NCBI GenBank assembly: GCA_038062295.1
Contig: JBBTXL010000044.1
Coordinates: 1-24,029 of the forward strand
Source: JBBTXL01 sp038062295
GTDB taxonomy: Bacteria; Patescibacteriota; Minisyncoccia; GWC2-36-17; WO2-46-25
Length of the DNA stretch: 24,029 nt
Direction: 5' to 3'
The notes beneath the pieces were generated by a model. It worked only from the letters and a program-made list of their open reading frames with translations. It was not told where the DNA came from and searched no databases. The position numbers and the translations under genes are program-made. Shown in pieces: positions 12,350-21,744 of this stretch; position 1 is the stretch's first letter, and every line of letters starts with the position of its first letter.

Positions 12350-14359
12350 ATGAAGGACGCAACAGACGATATGCCAGATAATACCAATACCGAACAAAAG
12401 GACAGCGCGCGTTTTTCCCGACCGCCGCGCCGCCGGCGCGCACCCGGTCAACAAGGCCCTCAACGGCCGCCCGAACACGGAAACCGTCCGCGCCACGGCG
12501 GTCCGGGAGAACATCGCCCGCCCCGGCGCCCGCAAACGCCTCACCAACCGTCACACAGAGCCGCGGAACAGGGTGTGCGGCGTATTGCGATACGCCAGCA
12601 GCGCGCGTACCATGCACACGAAGACCAGGGCGGCGCCCGGCGTACCGAACAGCAGGCGCAAACATACCAGCCAACGCGCAGCAATACGCTCCGCGTTATT
12701 CCCATTGGCGGCGTGGAAGAGGTCGGCCGAAACATGACCGTACTTGAATACAACGACAATATTCTCATTATTGACATCGGGCTGCAGTTCCCGGAAGAGG
12801 ATATGCCGGGTATTGACTACATCATTCCTAACACCGAGTACCTCAAGGGTAAGGAAAAAAATATTGTCGGCGTCATCATCACGCACGCGCACTACGACCA
12901 TATCGGCGGCATCCCTCACGTGATCCCCCGGCTCGGCAACCCGGCGATTTACGGCACCAACCTGACGCTTGCTATCATCAAAAAGCGTCAGGAGGAATAT
13001 AAAGATATTTCCTCGCAGTTGGAACTGCATGAAATAAAAAACGACACCGTGCTGCGTCTGGGCGTGTTCAAAATAGAGTTCTTCGGTGTGAGCCACAACA
13101 TTCCCGCTTCCGTCGGGGCCATCATCCATACGCCGGAGGGTATCGTCGTCCACACCGGCGACTTCAAGATAGACGAAAAATCGGATATCGCGGGCGTTAC
13201 CGAACTGGATAAGCTCCGCGCGCTTTCCGCGCGCCAGCAACCGCTGTTACTGCTTTCGGACAGCACAAACGCGCGCGAAGTCGGCAAGCAGCACAGCGAG
13301 GTGGATGTCGTGACAGAACTGGAAGGAATTATTCGGAACGCCAAGGGACGACTTATTTTCGGCACTTTCTCGTCGCTTTTGGGGCGCTTGAATGAGATCA
13401 TCCAGATCGGCGCGCGCTACAAGAAAAAGATCATCATTGAAGGGCGCAGCATGAAAAGTAACGTGGAGATCGCCAAGGAACTCGGGTTTATTAAGATTCC
13501 CAAGGGAGTTGTCATCCCCGTGGAGGACATGCGCGGCTACAAAAACCATGAGATTATGATCCTCGCGACCGGCGCCCAGGGCGAAGACCGCGCCGTACTC
13601 ATGCGCATCGCAAACCACGAGCACCGCTTCATTGAAGTGGAGCCGGGAGACACCTTCGTATTCTCTTCTTCCGTCATTCCGGGCAATGAACGCACGGTCC
13701 AGCGGCTGACCGACAAACTTTACCGCGAGGGCGTGGACGTCATCAACTACCGCCTCATGGACATTCACGCGGGCGGCCATGCAAAACAGGAAGACCTGAA
13801 AAAAATGATAGAGACCATCCGGCCAAAATTCTTTATGCCTATTGAGGGTAACCATTCCTTCCTCTGCATCCATGGAAAAGTAGCAAAAAGTGCCGGGTAT
13901 ACCGACGATAACATCATCATCGCCGATAACGGCCAAATCGTGGAATGCAAAGGCGGGGTGTGTGTAAAAACAAAAGAGCGTGTGCCATCCGACTATGTGT
14001 TCGTGGACGGCCTGGGCGTTGGGGATGTGGGCGATGTGGTACTGCGCGACCGGCAAATGATGGCACAAGACGGCATGTTTGTCGTCATCGTCACGTTTGA
14101 TAACCACTCGCGCAGGGTGCAGGGCAATCCCGACATCATCTCCCGCGGCTTCATTTACATGCGCGAGTCCAAAGACTTACTCATGGAAGTACGCAAGCTC
14201 GTGCGCCGCATCGTGGAGCAAAGCGCAAACAGCCACGCGCACACCGGCGAGATCAACTGGGTCTACATTAAAGACAACGTCCGCGAAGAGGTCGGTAAAT
14301 TCCTCTACGGCAAAACCCACCGCCACCCGATGGTCCTGCCGGTAGTGATTGAAGTGTAG
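12350..14359 (+). CDS. rnj: Ribonuclease J with long basic disordered N-terminus (669 aa)
   Basis: RNase J is a metallo-beta-lactamase/beta-CASP nuclease with endo- and 5'-3' exonuclease activity in mRNA decay and rRNA maturation. The catalytic zinc motif HAHYDH is at 179-184, followed by His249 (GVSHNIP), HTGDFK (268-273), a beta-CASP region, and the C-terminal His block HAGGHAKQEDLKKMI with PIEGNH. The C-terminal domain VEQSANSHAHTGEINWVYIK resembles other RNase Js. Residues 1-110 are an unusual low-complexity extension rich in Arg, Pro, Gln and His (RPPRRRRAPG, HGGPGEHRPPRRPQTPHQ), likely an RNA-binding or scaffold tail. An alternative start at 12371 loses 7 residues. Upstream, 188 bp contain two hairpins; an intrinsic terminator follows. 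Confidence 0.93.
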   Translation: MKDATDDMPDNTNTEQKDSARFSRPPRRRRAPGQQGPQRPPEHGNRPRHGGPGEHRPPRRPQTPHQPSHRAAEQGVRRIAIRQQRAYHAHEDQGGARRTEQQAQTYQPTRSNTLRVIPIGGVEEVGRNMTVLEYNDNILIIDIGLQFPEEDMPGIDYIIPNTEYLKGKEKNIVGVIITHAHYDHIGGIPHVIPRLGNPAIYGTNLTLAIIKKRQEEYKDISSQLELHEIKNDTVLRLGVFKIEFFGVSHNIPASVGAIIHTPEGIVVHTGDFKIDEKSDIAGVTELDKLRALSARQQPLLLLSDSTNAREVGKQHSEVDVVTELEGIIRNAKGRLIFGTFSSLLGRLNEIIQIGARYKKKIIIEGRSMKSNVEIAKELGFIKIPKGVVIPVEDMRGYKNHEIMILATGAQGEDRAVLMRIANHEHRFIEVEPGDTFVFSSSVIPGNERTVQRLTDKLYREGVDVINYRLMDIHAGGHAKQEDLKKMIETIRPKFFMPIEGNHSFLCIHGKVAKSAGYTDDNIIIADNGQIVECKGGVCVKTKERVPSDYVFVDGLGVGDVGDVVLRDRQMMAQDGMFVVIVTFDNHSRRVQGNPDIISRGFIYMRESKDLLMEVRKLVRRIVEQSANSHAHTGEINWVYIKDNVREEVGKFLYGKTHRHPMVLPVVIEV

Positions 14360-14384
14360 ATCTTGCGTCTTGCAACTCAAAAAT

Positions 14385-14413
14385 AAAAAGCAGCCATTCC
14401 GGCTGCTTTTTAT
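14385..14413 (+). terminator. Intrinsic terminator of RNase J
   Basis: AAAAGCAGCC (14386-14395) pairs with GGCTGCTTTT (14401-14410) around ATTCC, flanked by A- and T-runs; strong and potentially bidirectional. Confidence 0.9.
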
Positions 14414-14416
14414 AAA

Positions 14417-14445
14417 TTGACAAAGGACAGTAAGCATACTATCTT
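14417..14445 (+). promoter_or_regulatory. Promoter of the 14501 gene with palindrome near +1
   Basis: Perfect TTGACA (14417-14422), 17-bp spacer, TATCTT (14440-14445). An 11-bp perfect palindrome, ACACAGTGTGT (14450-14460), lies around the expected transcription start and could be an operator. The leader is about 50 nt and ends in AGGAGG. Confidence 0.7.
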
Positions 14446-14500
14446 CCATACACAGTGTGTTTCATTAAAAACCGAATAACAACTACAAGGAGGATAATGC

Positions 14501-15397
14501 ATGGAACCAACCTATCACGGCATGAATGGCCCAGCTATCGGTATCGTACTGAAAGAATTGGTTCGCCGGTGCATCGTGCGCGCCCAGCGCGAACTTGTTG
14601 CGTTCGAGATCATGCAAAAAGAAGGGACATCGGGATACATGGACGACATTGTAACAACCGTAGATCTTGCGGTACAAGAAGTTGGCACAAAACTCATCCG
14701 GGAGTGCCTCCCCAAGCTTGGGTTGATTGCTGAAGAAGAGAACCTGGTGATTCTTCCCGGTAAGAAGTTTGATGGCTGTTTCATCACCTTCGACCCGATT
14801 GACGGAACTAAAGCCCTTGCGCGACGGCAGTCGCACGGCATCAGCACCATGGTATCGCTGGTGTGGAGAGGCGAAATTATCTCCGCCTGGATAGGAGATA
14901 TTATGACCGGCGAGATCTTTGGATACCGCCCCGGGTCGGATAAAGTTCACCGCATTTACCGCTTCGAAGCTTCGCAATCTCTACAGATAAAAAACGGGGT
15001 GCCGTTGAAAGAACAATATATTCTTTTTCACTCAAATCCCGATAAGCTTTCTTCCCGAGTCGGACGTGCTATAGAACTTTTTAAAGATATCGAAGTGAGC
15101 GGGGGAAGCATCGGCACGCTGATGGCAAGACTTTGGAAAGGTGAGGTTGGTGGGGTCATCCTCAAGGCCGGGAAACAAACGCCGTGGGACATTTGTCCCA
15201 TTGTTGGGATCAGTGAAAAACTTGGGTTTCGTTTTTTTGAGATCTTCCCCGATGGTTTAGGCGCTACCAAACGAAATATACTCACCGAATTCCGTCCACA
15301 ACCATCCTTAGCTACCATAACCACTCAAACGGAAACACTCATCGTACATTATTCTTCGACGATTGAACTAAAAGAAAAAGGCTGGGAAATAAGATAG
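14501..15397 (+). CDS. Inositol monophosphatase/bisphosphate nucleotidase-like protein (298 aa)
   Basis: A member of the Mg/Li-sensitive phosphatase superfamily (IMPase, FBPase, CysQ). The metal ligands are readable: DDIVTTVDLAVQE (48-60), the Glu cluster IAEEEN (E78-E80), FDPIDGTKAL with D98 and D101, and PWDICPIVGISEKLG with W229-D230. The segment GSIGTLMARLWKGEVGGV corresponds to the family's substrate-side helix. The substrate (inositol phosphate, 3'-phosphoadenosine phosphate or a sugar phosphate) cannot be told. The N-terminus starts after AGGAGG with 7-nt spacing. It is a monocistronic unit with its own TTGACA promoter and terminator. It is cytoplasmic, without signal peptide. Confidence 0.85.
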   Translation: MEPTYHGMNGPAIGIVLKELVRRCIVRAQRELVAFEIMQKEGTSGYMDDIVTTVDLAVQEVGTKLIRECLPKLGLIAEEENLVILPGKKFDGCFITFDPIDGTKALARRQSHGISTMVSLVWRGEIISAWIGDIMTGEIFGYRPGSDKVHRIYRFEASQSLQIKNGVPLKEQYILFHSNPDKLSSRVGRAIELFKDIEVSGGSIGTLMARLWKGEVGGVILKAGKQTPWDICPIVGISEKLGFRFFEIFPDGLGATKRNILTEFRPQPSLATITTQTETLIVHYSSTIELKEKGWEIR

Positions 15398-15408
15398 CCG
15401 AAAAGTCC

Positions 15409-15438
15409 AAAAAGCAACCGCTAAAACGGTTGCTTTTT
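15409..15438 (+). terminator. Intrinsic terminator of the 14501 gene
   Basis: Perfect 12-bp stem AAAAAGCAACCG (15409-15420) with CGGTTGCTTTTT (15427-15438), loop CTAAAA. Confidence 0.92.
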
Positions 15439-15524
15439 ACTGCTTATTTTTTACCACCATTCGGGAAAATATACGCTTACGCCGTCTCTATGTGCTCTAG
15501 GATTTCCGAGAAAATCTGTCGCTA

Positions 15525-15553
15525 TGGTTCCGCCCAGAAAAATTGGGTATAAT
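15525..15553 (+). promoter_or_regulatory. Leaderless promoter of the HAD gene
   Basis: Perfect TATAAT (15548-15553) ends 6 nt before the ATG at 15560, so +1 should coincide with the start codon. The -35 region (TGGTTC, 15525-15530) is poor. Confidence 0.6.
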
Positions 15554-15559
15554 AAAACC

Positions 15560-16348
15560 ATGTCGGCAGAAATACAAAAAGCAAAGTTAGTGATATTCGA
15601 TCTGGATGGAACACTCACCGAAAGCAAAACGGAGATGGATGCCGAGATGGCATCACTGATGGGTCGTTTGTTAGAAAGACGCATGGTTGCCGTCATTTCC
15701 GGCGGAGGATTCAGCAGATTTCAAGAACAGTTCTTGGGCAAGACGAATTATCCACCGGAACAGCTCTCCCGGCTTTTGTTGTTCCCCACGAGCGCAACCA
15801 GATTTTATCGGCACGAAAATAGTTGGAAGGAAATATACGCCGATATGCTTACCGTGGAAGAACGTCAGAAAATAAAAGACGCTTTTGAGCAAGTATTCAA
15901 AGAAATAGGGTATCAGCACCCTCCCCGGCTTTATGGGGAGGTTGTGGAAGACCGTGGCACACAAGTAACCTTTTCTGCACTCGGACAAAAGGCGCCGCTT
16001 GAAGCGAAAAAACAATGGCGGGGGACAAAAGACGACCGGCGGCGAGAGATCGTGGAAGCACTAAAAAAATATCTTCCGGACTTTCAGATACAAATCCCGG
16101 GATTTACATCCATTGATGTCACAAAAAAAGGCATCGATAAGGCATATGGCATCCATCAAATAGAAAAATTGCTTGGTATAACCGTCGCAGATATGATCTT
16201 CGTTGGGGATGCACTCTATGAAGGAGGAAACGACTATCCAGTAAAGAAGACCGGTATAGCAACCGTGGCTGTCTCCGGCCCCGAGGAAACAAAGCAACTC
16301 ATTAAATCGTGGCTCGAAGAAATACTTCGCACGGGGATTTTCACATAG
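15560..16348 (+). CDS. HAD-IIB phosphatase, phosphomannomutase-like (262 aa)
   Basis: HAD-superfamily enzyme with motif I VIFDLDGTLT (D14, D16), motif II Ser48 (AVISGGG), motif III Lys194 (KGIDKAYG) and motif IV VGDALYEGGNDYPV (D217, D225). The GGND signature, EDRGTQVTFSALGQ (130-143) and the C2-type cap place it in the HAD-IIB group near eukaryotic-type phosphomannomutases and trehalose- or sucrose-phosphate phosphatases. It should act on a sugar phosphate in the cytoplasm; whether mutase or phosphatase is not decidable by eye. The start at 15560 is chosen because TATAAT ends 6 nt before it; the upstream ATG at 15524 is in the promoter. It converges with the EamA-GH gene, with 3 bp between the two stop codons and no terminator. 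Confidence 0.88.
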   Translation: MSAEIQKAKLVIFDLDGTLTESKTEMDAEMASLMGRLLERRMVAVISGGGFSRFQEQFLGKTNYPPEQLSRLLLFPTSATRFYRHENSWKEIYADMLTVEERQKIKDAFEQVFKEIGYQHPPRLYGEVVEDRGTQVTFSALGQKAPLEAKKQWRGTKDDRRREIVEALKKYLPDFQIQIPGFTSIDVTKKGIDKAYGIHQIEKLLGITVADMIFVGDALYEGGNDYPVKKTGIATVAVSGPEETKQLIKSWLEEILRTGIFT

Positions 16349-16351
16349 CCG

Positions 16352-18171
16352 TCAATTACTCCCAGAAAATACTTCCCTTGCATAGTCCCAATATCTCGCA
16401 TCCCCATGTTCTTTTTGGTAATACCACCACTCTACACCCCAGAGGTAGACTTCGGGAAAACCGACCTCTTCGGCATAACGGATATTATCCCGGAACTTTT
16501 CGGGAGAAAATGACTTTATAACTTCCTCCGGCGCGAGAGTATACGCAAGATTCGGCCCCCATGGTTCTGCCTGCAACTCTATCACAATAGCCCGGCGCAT
16601 CGTGCCGAACGCCTTCACAAAATTTGCCTTGAGGTGAAAAAACTCCGGCGGCAACGGGTAGTCAAAATACCCGCCAACCTTTGGGCTCCAGATAGTGCGA
16701 TACATCGTGGTACCAAACACATCGGCGCGGTTTGCCGCCTGGATCCAAAAGCTTAACTCTCCGCTGTCAGAAATGATAATGGGCCTTGGGTCAAGCGACC
16801 GTACCGATGCGATCTCTTCATCCAAAAATTCCGCATGAAAACTTGGACATTCGCCAAACGATAAAAACGGCTCATTCTCCACTTGCCAATATTTTATGGA
16901 ATAGTAGCGTTGATATCGCTCCACGGTCGTCCGCACATATGCAAGCGCCTCGCGCTCAAACTCTTCGCGCGGCAAATTCTTCGCCCACTCCGGTATGTGG
17001 CACTCCGGCCATCGCGGGACACGATACCCAACCGACAGCACAATAATGGCGTTGCGTTTTTCTGCTTCTTCTATCTGCCAGTCCAGGTCATCATACTGAA
17101 ATTCATCGCGGTTCTGCTCGGCAAGGTCCCAATATGCCGGAATGCGCACATGGCGCACGCCAAGGTCATCCAACGTTGCCAGATACGCCGCGCGCCAGTC
17201 CAAATTCATATCCTTCGCATATTTTTCGCTGAAGGTAACGCCGTACGCGACAACGCCGGTTGCCAGATCGCGCGGCTTTTCCGAAAACGCAAGAATAAAA
17301 ATACCAAACCCTATCACTAATGTCGCGAAGGTCTTGCGCGCAATGGCACCAAACCCGGCGCGTTCATGGAATATGGCCGGCAGTTTCCAAGATATAAGCG
17401 TAAGAATTAAAACCAAAAATACATATTGTACGCCGGCTAACGCCTGCACAAGCGTTACATTTCCTAAAAAGATAGCATAGTGAATAGCAATGAACGCAAG
17501 CGAAGCAAGCGCTTTATTTGCTCCGACCAAGATAATGGATTGGCGGGCAGCCGCTTTGGTAGCGCTGAAAATTGCCGAGCGGAGCGCCGGCACCAACAAC
17601 ATTGCGCACGCGGCGGCAAATGTCCCCACGCGCCCCAGTACAAAACCGCTGATAAAATCGGATTCGGTATAGACGATCTTTGCAAGAAAATAGGAAAGCG
17701 CCGCAAAAAACGCGGCGGCGGCGGCAAGCATGAATAAGCGCATATTCCCCTGTTCCGCGCGGCGATATGAAATAAGGAATCCCCCGCCAACCAGTAAAAC
17801 AAACGCAATAGTCTGAAACTCATTGAGCCGCAGGGCATCGTGAAAGAACGACAAGACAAAAAGAAAAACGGGGGTCAGCGCGCCGAACACCGGCACCACG
17901 CGAGATGCCTCAAACGCAATGACGCCCCTAAAGAAAAATATGAGTGCAAGGATGAATACCGCGCCGGACGCGAGCGCAAGCAGAACGGTACCTGGCGCCG
18001 GCCACGAAAAACCGAAGGGCACGAGCGCAAGAACAAAAATATCGGCAATACCGATGTAAAAGGCGTACGCGGCAGGGTGCGGCAGTTTGCGTGCCAGAAT
18101 AAACTTATCCAGCACCGCAACAACACCCAGCAGCACGTATCCGAACAACGCAATGGCAAGCCAGCTTGCGG

Positions 18172-18175
<4 letters not shown>
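16352..18175 (-). CDS. Fusion of EamA/DMT-type 10-TM transporter with clan GH-A glycoside hydrolase (607 aa)
   Basis: Two domains in one uninterrupted frame. Residues 1-300 hold ten hydrophobic helices (about 5-25, 36-57, 62-82, 92-111, 118-137, 144-167, 173-197, 213-238, 241-262, 284-299), arranged like the duplicated 5+5 EamA family. Residues 306-607 read as a (beta/alpha)8 glycosidase: YGVTFSEKYAKDMNLDW, DDLGVRHVRIPAYWD, a likely acid/base Glu435 in WQVENEP (430-436), and a likely nucleophile Glu533 in VIELQAEPWGPN, with LWGVEWWYYQKEHGD at the last strand. This matches clan GH-A logic; the closest GH family is uncertain. The start overlaps the GH1 stop by 4 nt (ATGA), so the two are coupled. 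A linked uptake-and-hydrolysis role, or a surface-tethered glycosidase, is inference. The window reads cleanly across the junction near residue 303, with no frameshift. Confidence 0.85.
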
Positions 18176-19449
<1,274 letters not shown>

Positions 19450-19457
19450 ATGGCGGT

Positions 19458-19466
19458 ATTATATCA
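19458..19466 (-). promoter_or_regulatory. Extended -10 promoter of the GH1 operon
   Basis: TGATATAAT on the minus strand (19466-19458) is a perfect extended -10. It ends 8 nt before the GH1 ATG at 19449. There is no recognisable -35. Confidence 0.65.
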
Positions 19467-19475
19467 TAATTTCGC

Positions 19476-19504
19476 TTGTTGTACCGCTTCAAAACTGGTA
19501 TTAT
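19476..19504 (+). promoter_or_regulatory. Leaderless promoter of the AI-2E gene
   Basis: TTGTTG (19476-19481), 17-bp spacer ending TGG, TATTAT (19499-19504), i.e. an extended -10, 7 nt before the ATG at 19512. It is back-to-back with the GH1 promoter in a 62-bp divergent intergenic region. Confidence 0.6.
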
Positions 19505-19511
19505 ATATGCC

Positions 19512-20543
19512 ATGCTCCAAAACGCACATGTGCGCATTGCTTTTTTTATCGCTTTGCTTTTGGGCGTTGGCGCGCTTGCGTTCTTTATCTTTCTCCCTTA
19601 TTTCACCATTCTCATCGTTGCCGGCACACTCGCCGTTATCTTTGAGCCGCTCCACCGAAAGATCGCACATGGCGTCGGAATCCCCTCGCTCGCATCGTTG
19701 ATAACCGTCTTTATTATCATATGCATCTTTCTGATGCCGCTCATACTTTTCGGAACGCTCGTATTCCAGGAAGCGGCGAACGTGTACACATCCCTTGCCA
19801 CAGGTGAAACAGCGCGTACTTTTGCCCATGACGCAGCCGCCACGCTTGAAAGTAAATTAAGAATTCTGAACCCATCCGTGACGGTAGACGTGAATCAAAT
19901 GATGCGCCAGGCCCTCGGCTGGCTGTTGGGAAACACCGGCATGGTGTTTTCGAGCATCGCGCAGTTCATTTTCAGCATTTTCATCGGCTTATTGGCGCTT
20001 TATTATCTCCTGAAAGACGGCCATAAGCTTACCGCCGTTGTGCGGATGTTCAGCCCATTGCCGGAAAGCGATGATGAGCTGATATTCCTGAAAATAAAAA
20101 ATACTATCCGCTCTGTCGTGGTTGGAACACTCATTGTTGCTTTAGTACAGGGACTCTTGGTAAGCATCGGGTTCTATACATTCGGCGTGCCCAATGGCGC
20201 ATTATGGGGAGCGGTCGCAGCTGTCGCGGCACTCATCCCTTTCCTGGGAACTGCCATCATCCTGCTTCCCGGGATTGCATACCTTTTCATCACCGGTAGC
20301 TCAATGGCAGGGTTGGGACTCGTCATCTGGGGAGCAACCGCCGTCGGACTTGTCGACAACCTGCTGACGCCAAAATTGATGGAGCGCGGCATTAAGGTAC
20401 ATCCCCTGCTCATCCTGCTGTCTGTTCTGGGCGGGTTGTCGCTGTTCGGGCCTGCAGGATTTCTCATCGGGCCGCTGGTACTCAGTCTTCTCGCGGCGCT
20501 GTTTGCGATATATAAAAAAGATTTTCTCGCACAGGGCGTATAG
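19512..20543 (+). CDS. AI-2E family transporter (343 aa)
   Basis: Polytopic membrane protein with the AI-2E (TqsA/YdiK/PerM) layout: two N-terminal helices (about 8-28 and 30-48), a long helical pair (60-85), a soluble loop (about 90-140), and five further helices. Family markers: FEPLHRKIAHGVGIPSLASL near 44-63, YYLLKDGHKL, FGVPNGALWGAVAAVAALIP, the sequence LVDNLLTPKLMERGIKVHPL, and LFGPAGFLIGPLVLSLL. Members act as Na/H antiporters or as putative exporters; the quorum-signal name does not define the substrate. The start at 19512 fits the -10 ending 7 nt earlier. dedA-like follows after 2 nt, so they form an operon. Confidence 0.9.
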   Translation: MLQNAHVRIAFFIALLLGVGALAFFIFLPYFTILIVAGTLAVIFEPLHRKIAHGVGIPSLASLITVFIIICIFLMPLILFGTLVFQEAANVYTSLATGETARTFAHDAAATLESKLRILNPSVTVDVNQMMRQALGWLLGNTGMVFSSIAQFIFSIFIGLLALYYLLKDGHKLTAVVRMFSPLPESDDELIFLKIKNTIRSVVVGTLIVALVQGLLVSIGFYTFGVPNGALWGAVAAVAALIPFLGTAIILLPGIAYLFITGSSMAGLGLVIWGATAVGLVDNLLTPKLMERGIKVHPLLILLSVLGGLSLFGPAGFLIGPLVLSLLAALFAIYKKDFLAQGV

Positions 20544-20545
20544 TT

Positions 20546-21130
20546 ATGGCTGACCTTGTCTCGCTTATTCAGGCAGCGGGGTATCTTGGCATTTTTGGCG
20601 CCGTATTGTTCGAGTCCGGCGTTCCGTTCGGGTTTTTTCTTCCCGGCGACAGCTTGCTGTTTTCCGTGGGATTTCTCGCTTCGCAGGATATTTTCAGTTT
20701 CCCGCTCCTGGTGCTGGGAATTTTTATCATGGCCGTTGCGGGCAACAGCATCGGGTATGCGCTCGGACATAAACTCGGGCCGCTTATTTTCACCAAAGAA
20801 GATTCTCTCTTCTTTCACAAAGACCATGTAAAAAAAGCGGAGCGGTTCTCCGCACGCCACGGAAAAAAGGCGGTTATTCTTGCGCGCTTTCTTCCCATCT
20901 TCCGCACATTCGTACCTATCGTTGCGGGCGTTGGCACGATGCCCTACCGCACGTTTCTTACCTATAACATCATCGGCAGCGCACTCTGGACCGTGAGCAT
21001 TACGGGGCTTGGCTATTTTTTAGGCAGCATCATTCCCGGCATTGACCGCTATCTTCTACCCATCGTCATTGCCATCATTATCGTCACGCTCGTGCCGAGC
21101 GCATGGGAACTGTACAAAAGCAAAAAGTGA
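20546..21130 (+). CDS. DedA family membrane protein (194 aa)
   Basis: DedA/VTT-domain protein; relatives act as undecaprenyl-phosphate or phospholipid flippases or translocases and support proton homeostasis. The conserved N-terminal reentrant motif is seen as FESGVPFGFFLPGDSLLF (E23, P27, PGD), and the second as ARFLPIFRTFVPIVAGVG (R113, R119, P123) with MPYRTFLTYNIIGSALW. About five membrane segments, basic tail ELYKSKK. It starts 2 nt after the AI-2E stop. Its last codons and stop are inside the terminator hairpin shared with the convergent gene. Confidence 0.92.
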   Translation: MADLVSLIQAAGYLGIFGAVLFESGVPFGFFLPGDSLLFSVGFLASQDIFSFPLLVLGIFIMAVAGNSIGYALGHKLGPLIFTKEDSLFFHKDHVKKAERFSARHGKKAVILARFLPIFRTFVPIVAGVGTMPYRTFLTYNIIGSALWTVSITGLGYFLGSIIPGIDRYLLPIVIAIIIVTLVPSAWELYKSKK

Positions 21131-21150
21131 CCCTCACGGTCACTTTTTGC
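21120..21150. terminator. Bidirectional terminator containing both convergent stop codons
   Basis: Perfect 13-bp stem GCAAAAAGTGACC (21120-21132) with GGTCACTTTTTGC (21138-21150), loop CTCAC. The dedA stop (21128-21130) lies in the left arm and the stop of the minus-strand gene (21140-21142) in the right arm. Confidence 0.9.
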
Positions 21151-21631
21151 TTATCTTGTCAAAATCTTCCGTATACCAGTAAATTGATTCTACTTTACGG
21201 CGCGGCAGTCCGCGCTTTTTTCCGTATGTCCAGTGATGGATCACAGGATACCCCCGCTGTGTGCTGTTGCTGACGGCTTGATCCTTACCGATATAAAACC
21301 CCATATGCCGATGCGGGCCGTCTTCGTCTGTTTTTGACTCCCACACCAACACGCTGCCAACCATGGGTCTTCGTATCTTTTTCCACCCCGATTCCTCCAA
21401 ATCCTTGACCGCCCCGTCCACCGTGCTATGCATACGGTCAATAAGGCGGAACATCGCCAGAACGGTAGAAACAAAAAAAGCGCATGAAAGACTCCCATTC
21501 TCCAAAATATCGGTGCGTTTTCCGTTCACCTGCGCATATGAGTGGCGAAACATCCGCGTCCGTGCGCTATTTTTAAGCATGGTGATATATGTATCGTATA
21601 TGAGCGGCACGATTTTTTCTTGCGGAGGCAT
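21140..21631 (-). CDS. NlpC/P60- or CHAP-like putative cysteine peptidase (163 aa)
   Basis: The pattern ENGSLSCAFFVSTVLAMF (Cys50 at a helix N-terminus) and HRHMGFYIGKDQAVSNS (His109 at a strand start, followed by a glycine and a Ser/Asn pair) matches the Cys-His arrangement of papain-like NlpC/P60 and CHAP domains, which cleave peptidoglycan peptides or other amides. A further conserved-looking block is HHWTY (132-136). No signal peptide or membrane anchor is visible, so a cytoplasmic role or non-classical localisation is possible. I recall proteins of this pattern as common in the same bacterial group. The start is ATG 21631, or GTG three bases earlier; no Shine-Dalgarno. It converges on dedA and shares its terminator. 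Confidence 0.7.
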   Translation of the reverse strand: MPPQEKIVPLIYDTYITMLKNSARTRMFRHSYAQVNGKRTDILENGSLSCAFFVSTVLAMFRLIDRMHSTVDGAVKDLEESGWKKIRRPMVGSVLVWESKTDEDGPHRHMGFYIGKDQAVSNSTQRGYPVIHHWTYGKKRGLPRRKVESIYWYTEDFDKISKK

Positions 21632-21639
21632 CACGCAAG
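21619..21639 (-). other. Start-codon hairpin
   Basis: CTTGCG/CGCAAG arms (21634-21639 with 21619-21624, minus strand) put the ATG at 21631 in a 9-nt loop. It may modulate initiation of the NlpC-like gene. Short stem, so tentative. Confidence 0.35.
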
Positions 21640-21674
21640 CGTAACAGAAAATAAAACATGGTGCAACGCCATAT

Positions 21675-21704
21675 TTGACGAAAAGAATGAAATACTGTTA
21701 GTAT
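21675..21704 (+). promoter_or_regulatory. Promoter of the homoserine dehydrogenase gene
   Basis: TTGACG (21675-21680), 18-bp spacer, TAGTAT (21699-21704). The spacer shares AAATACTGT with the promoter at 5280. The leader of about 35 nt ends in AGGGGG 5 nt before the ATG. Confidence 0.6.
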
Positions 21705-21744
21705 CCTGTTCATAACTTTTGAACCTTAACAAAAGGGGGATAGA

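Noticed and set aside
13247..14107. 286-codon open frame opposite RNase J
   Set aside because: Shadow frame; the plus strand carries conserved catalytic motifs, the minus frame none.
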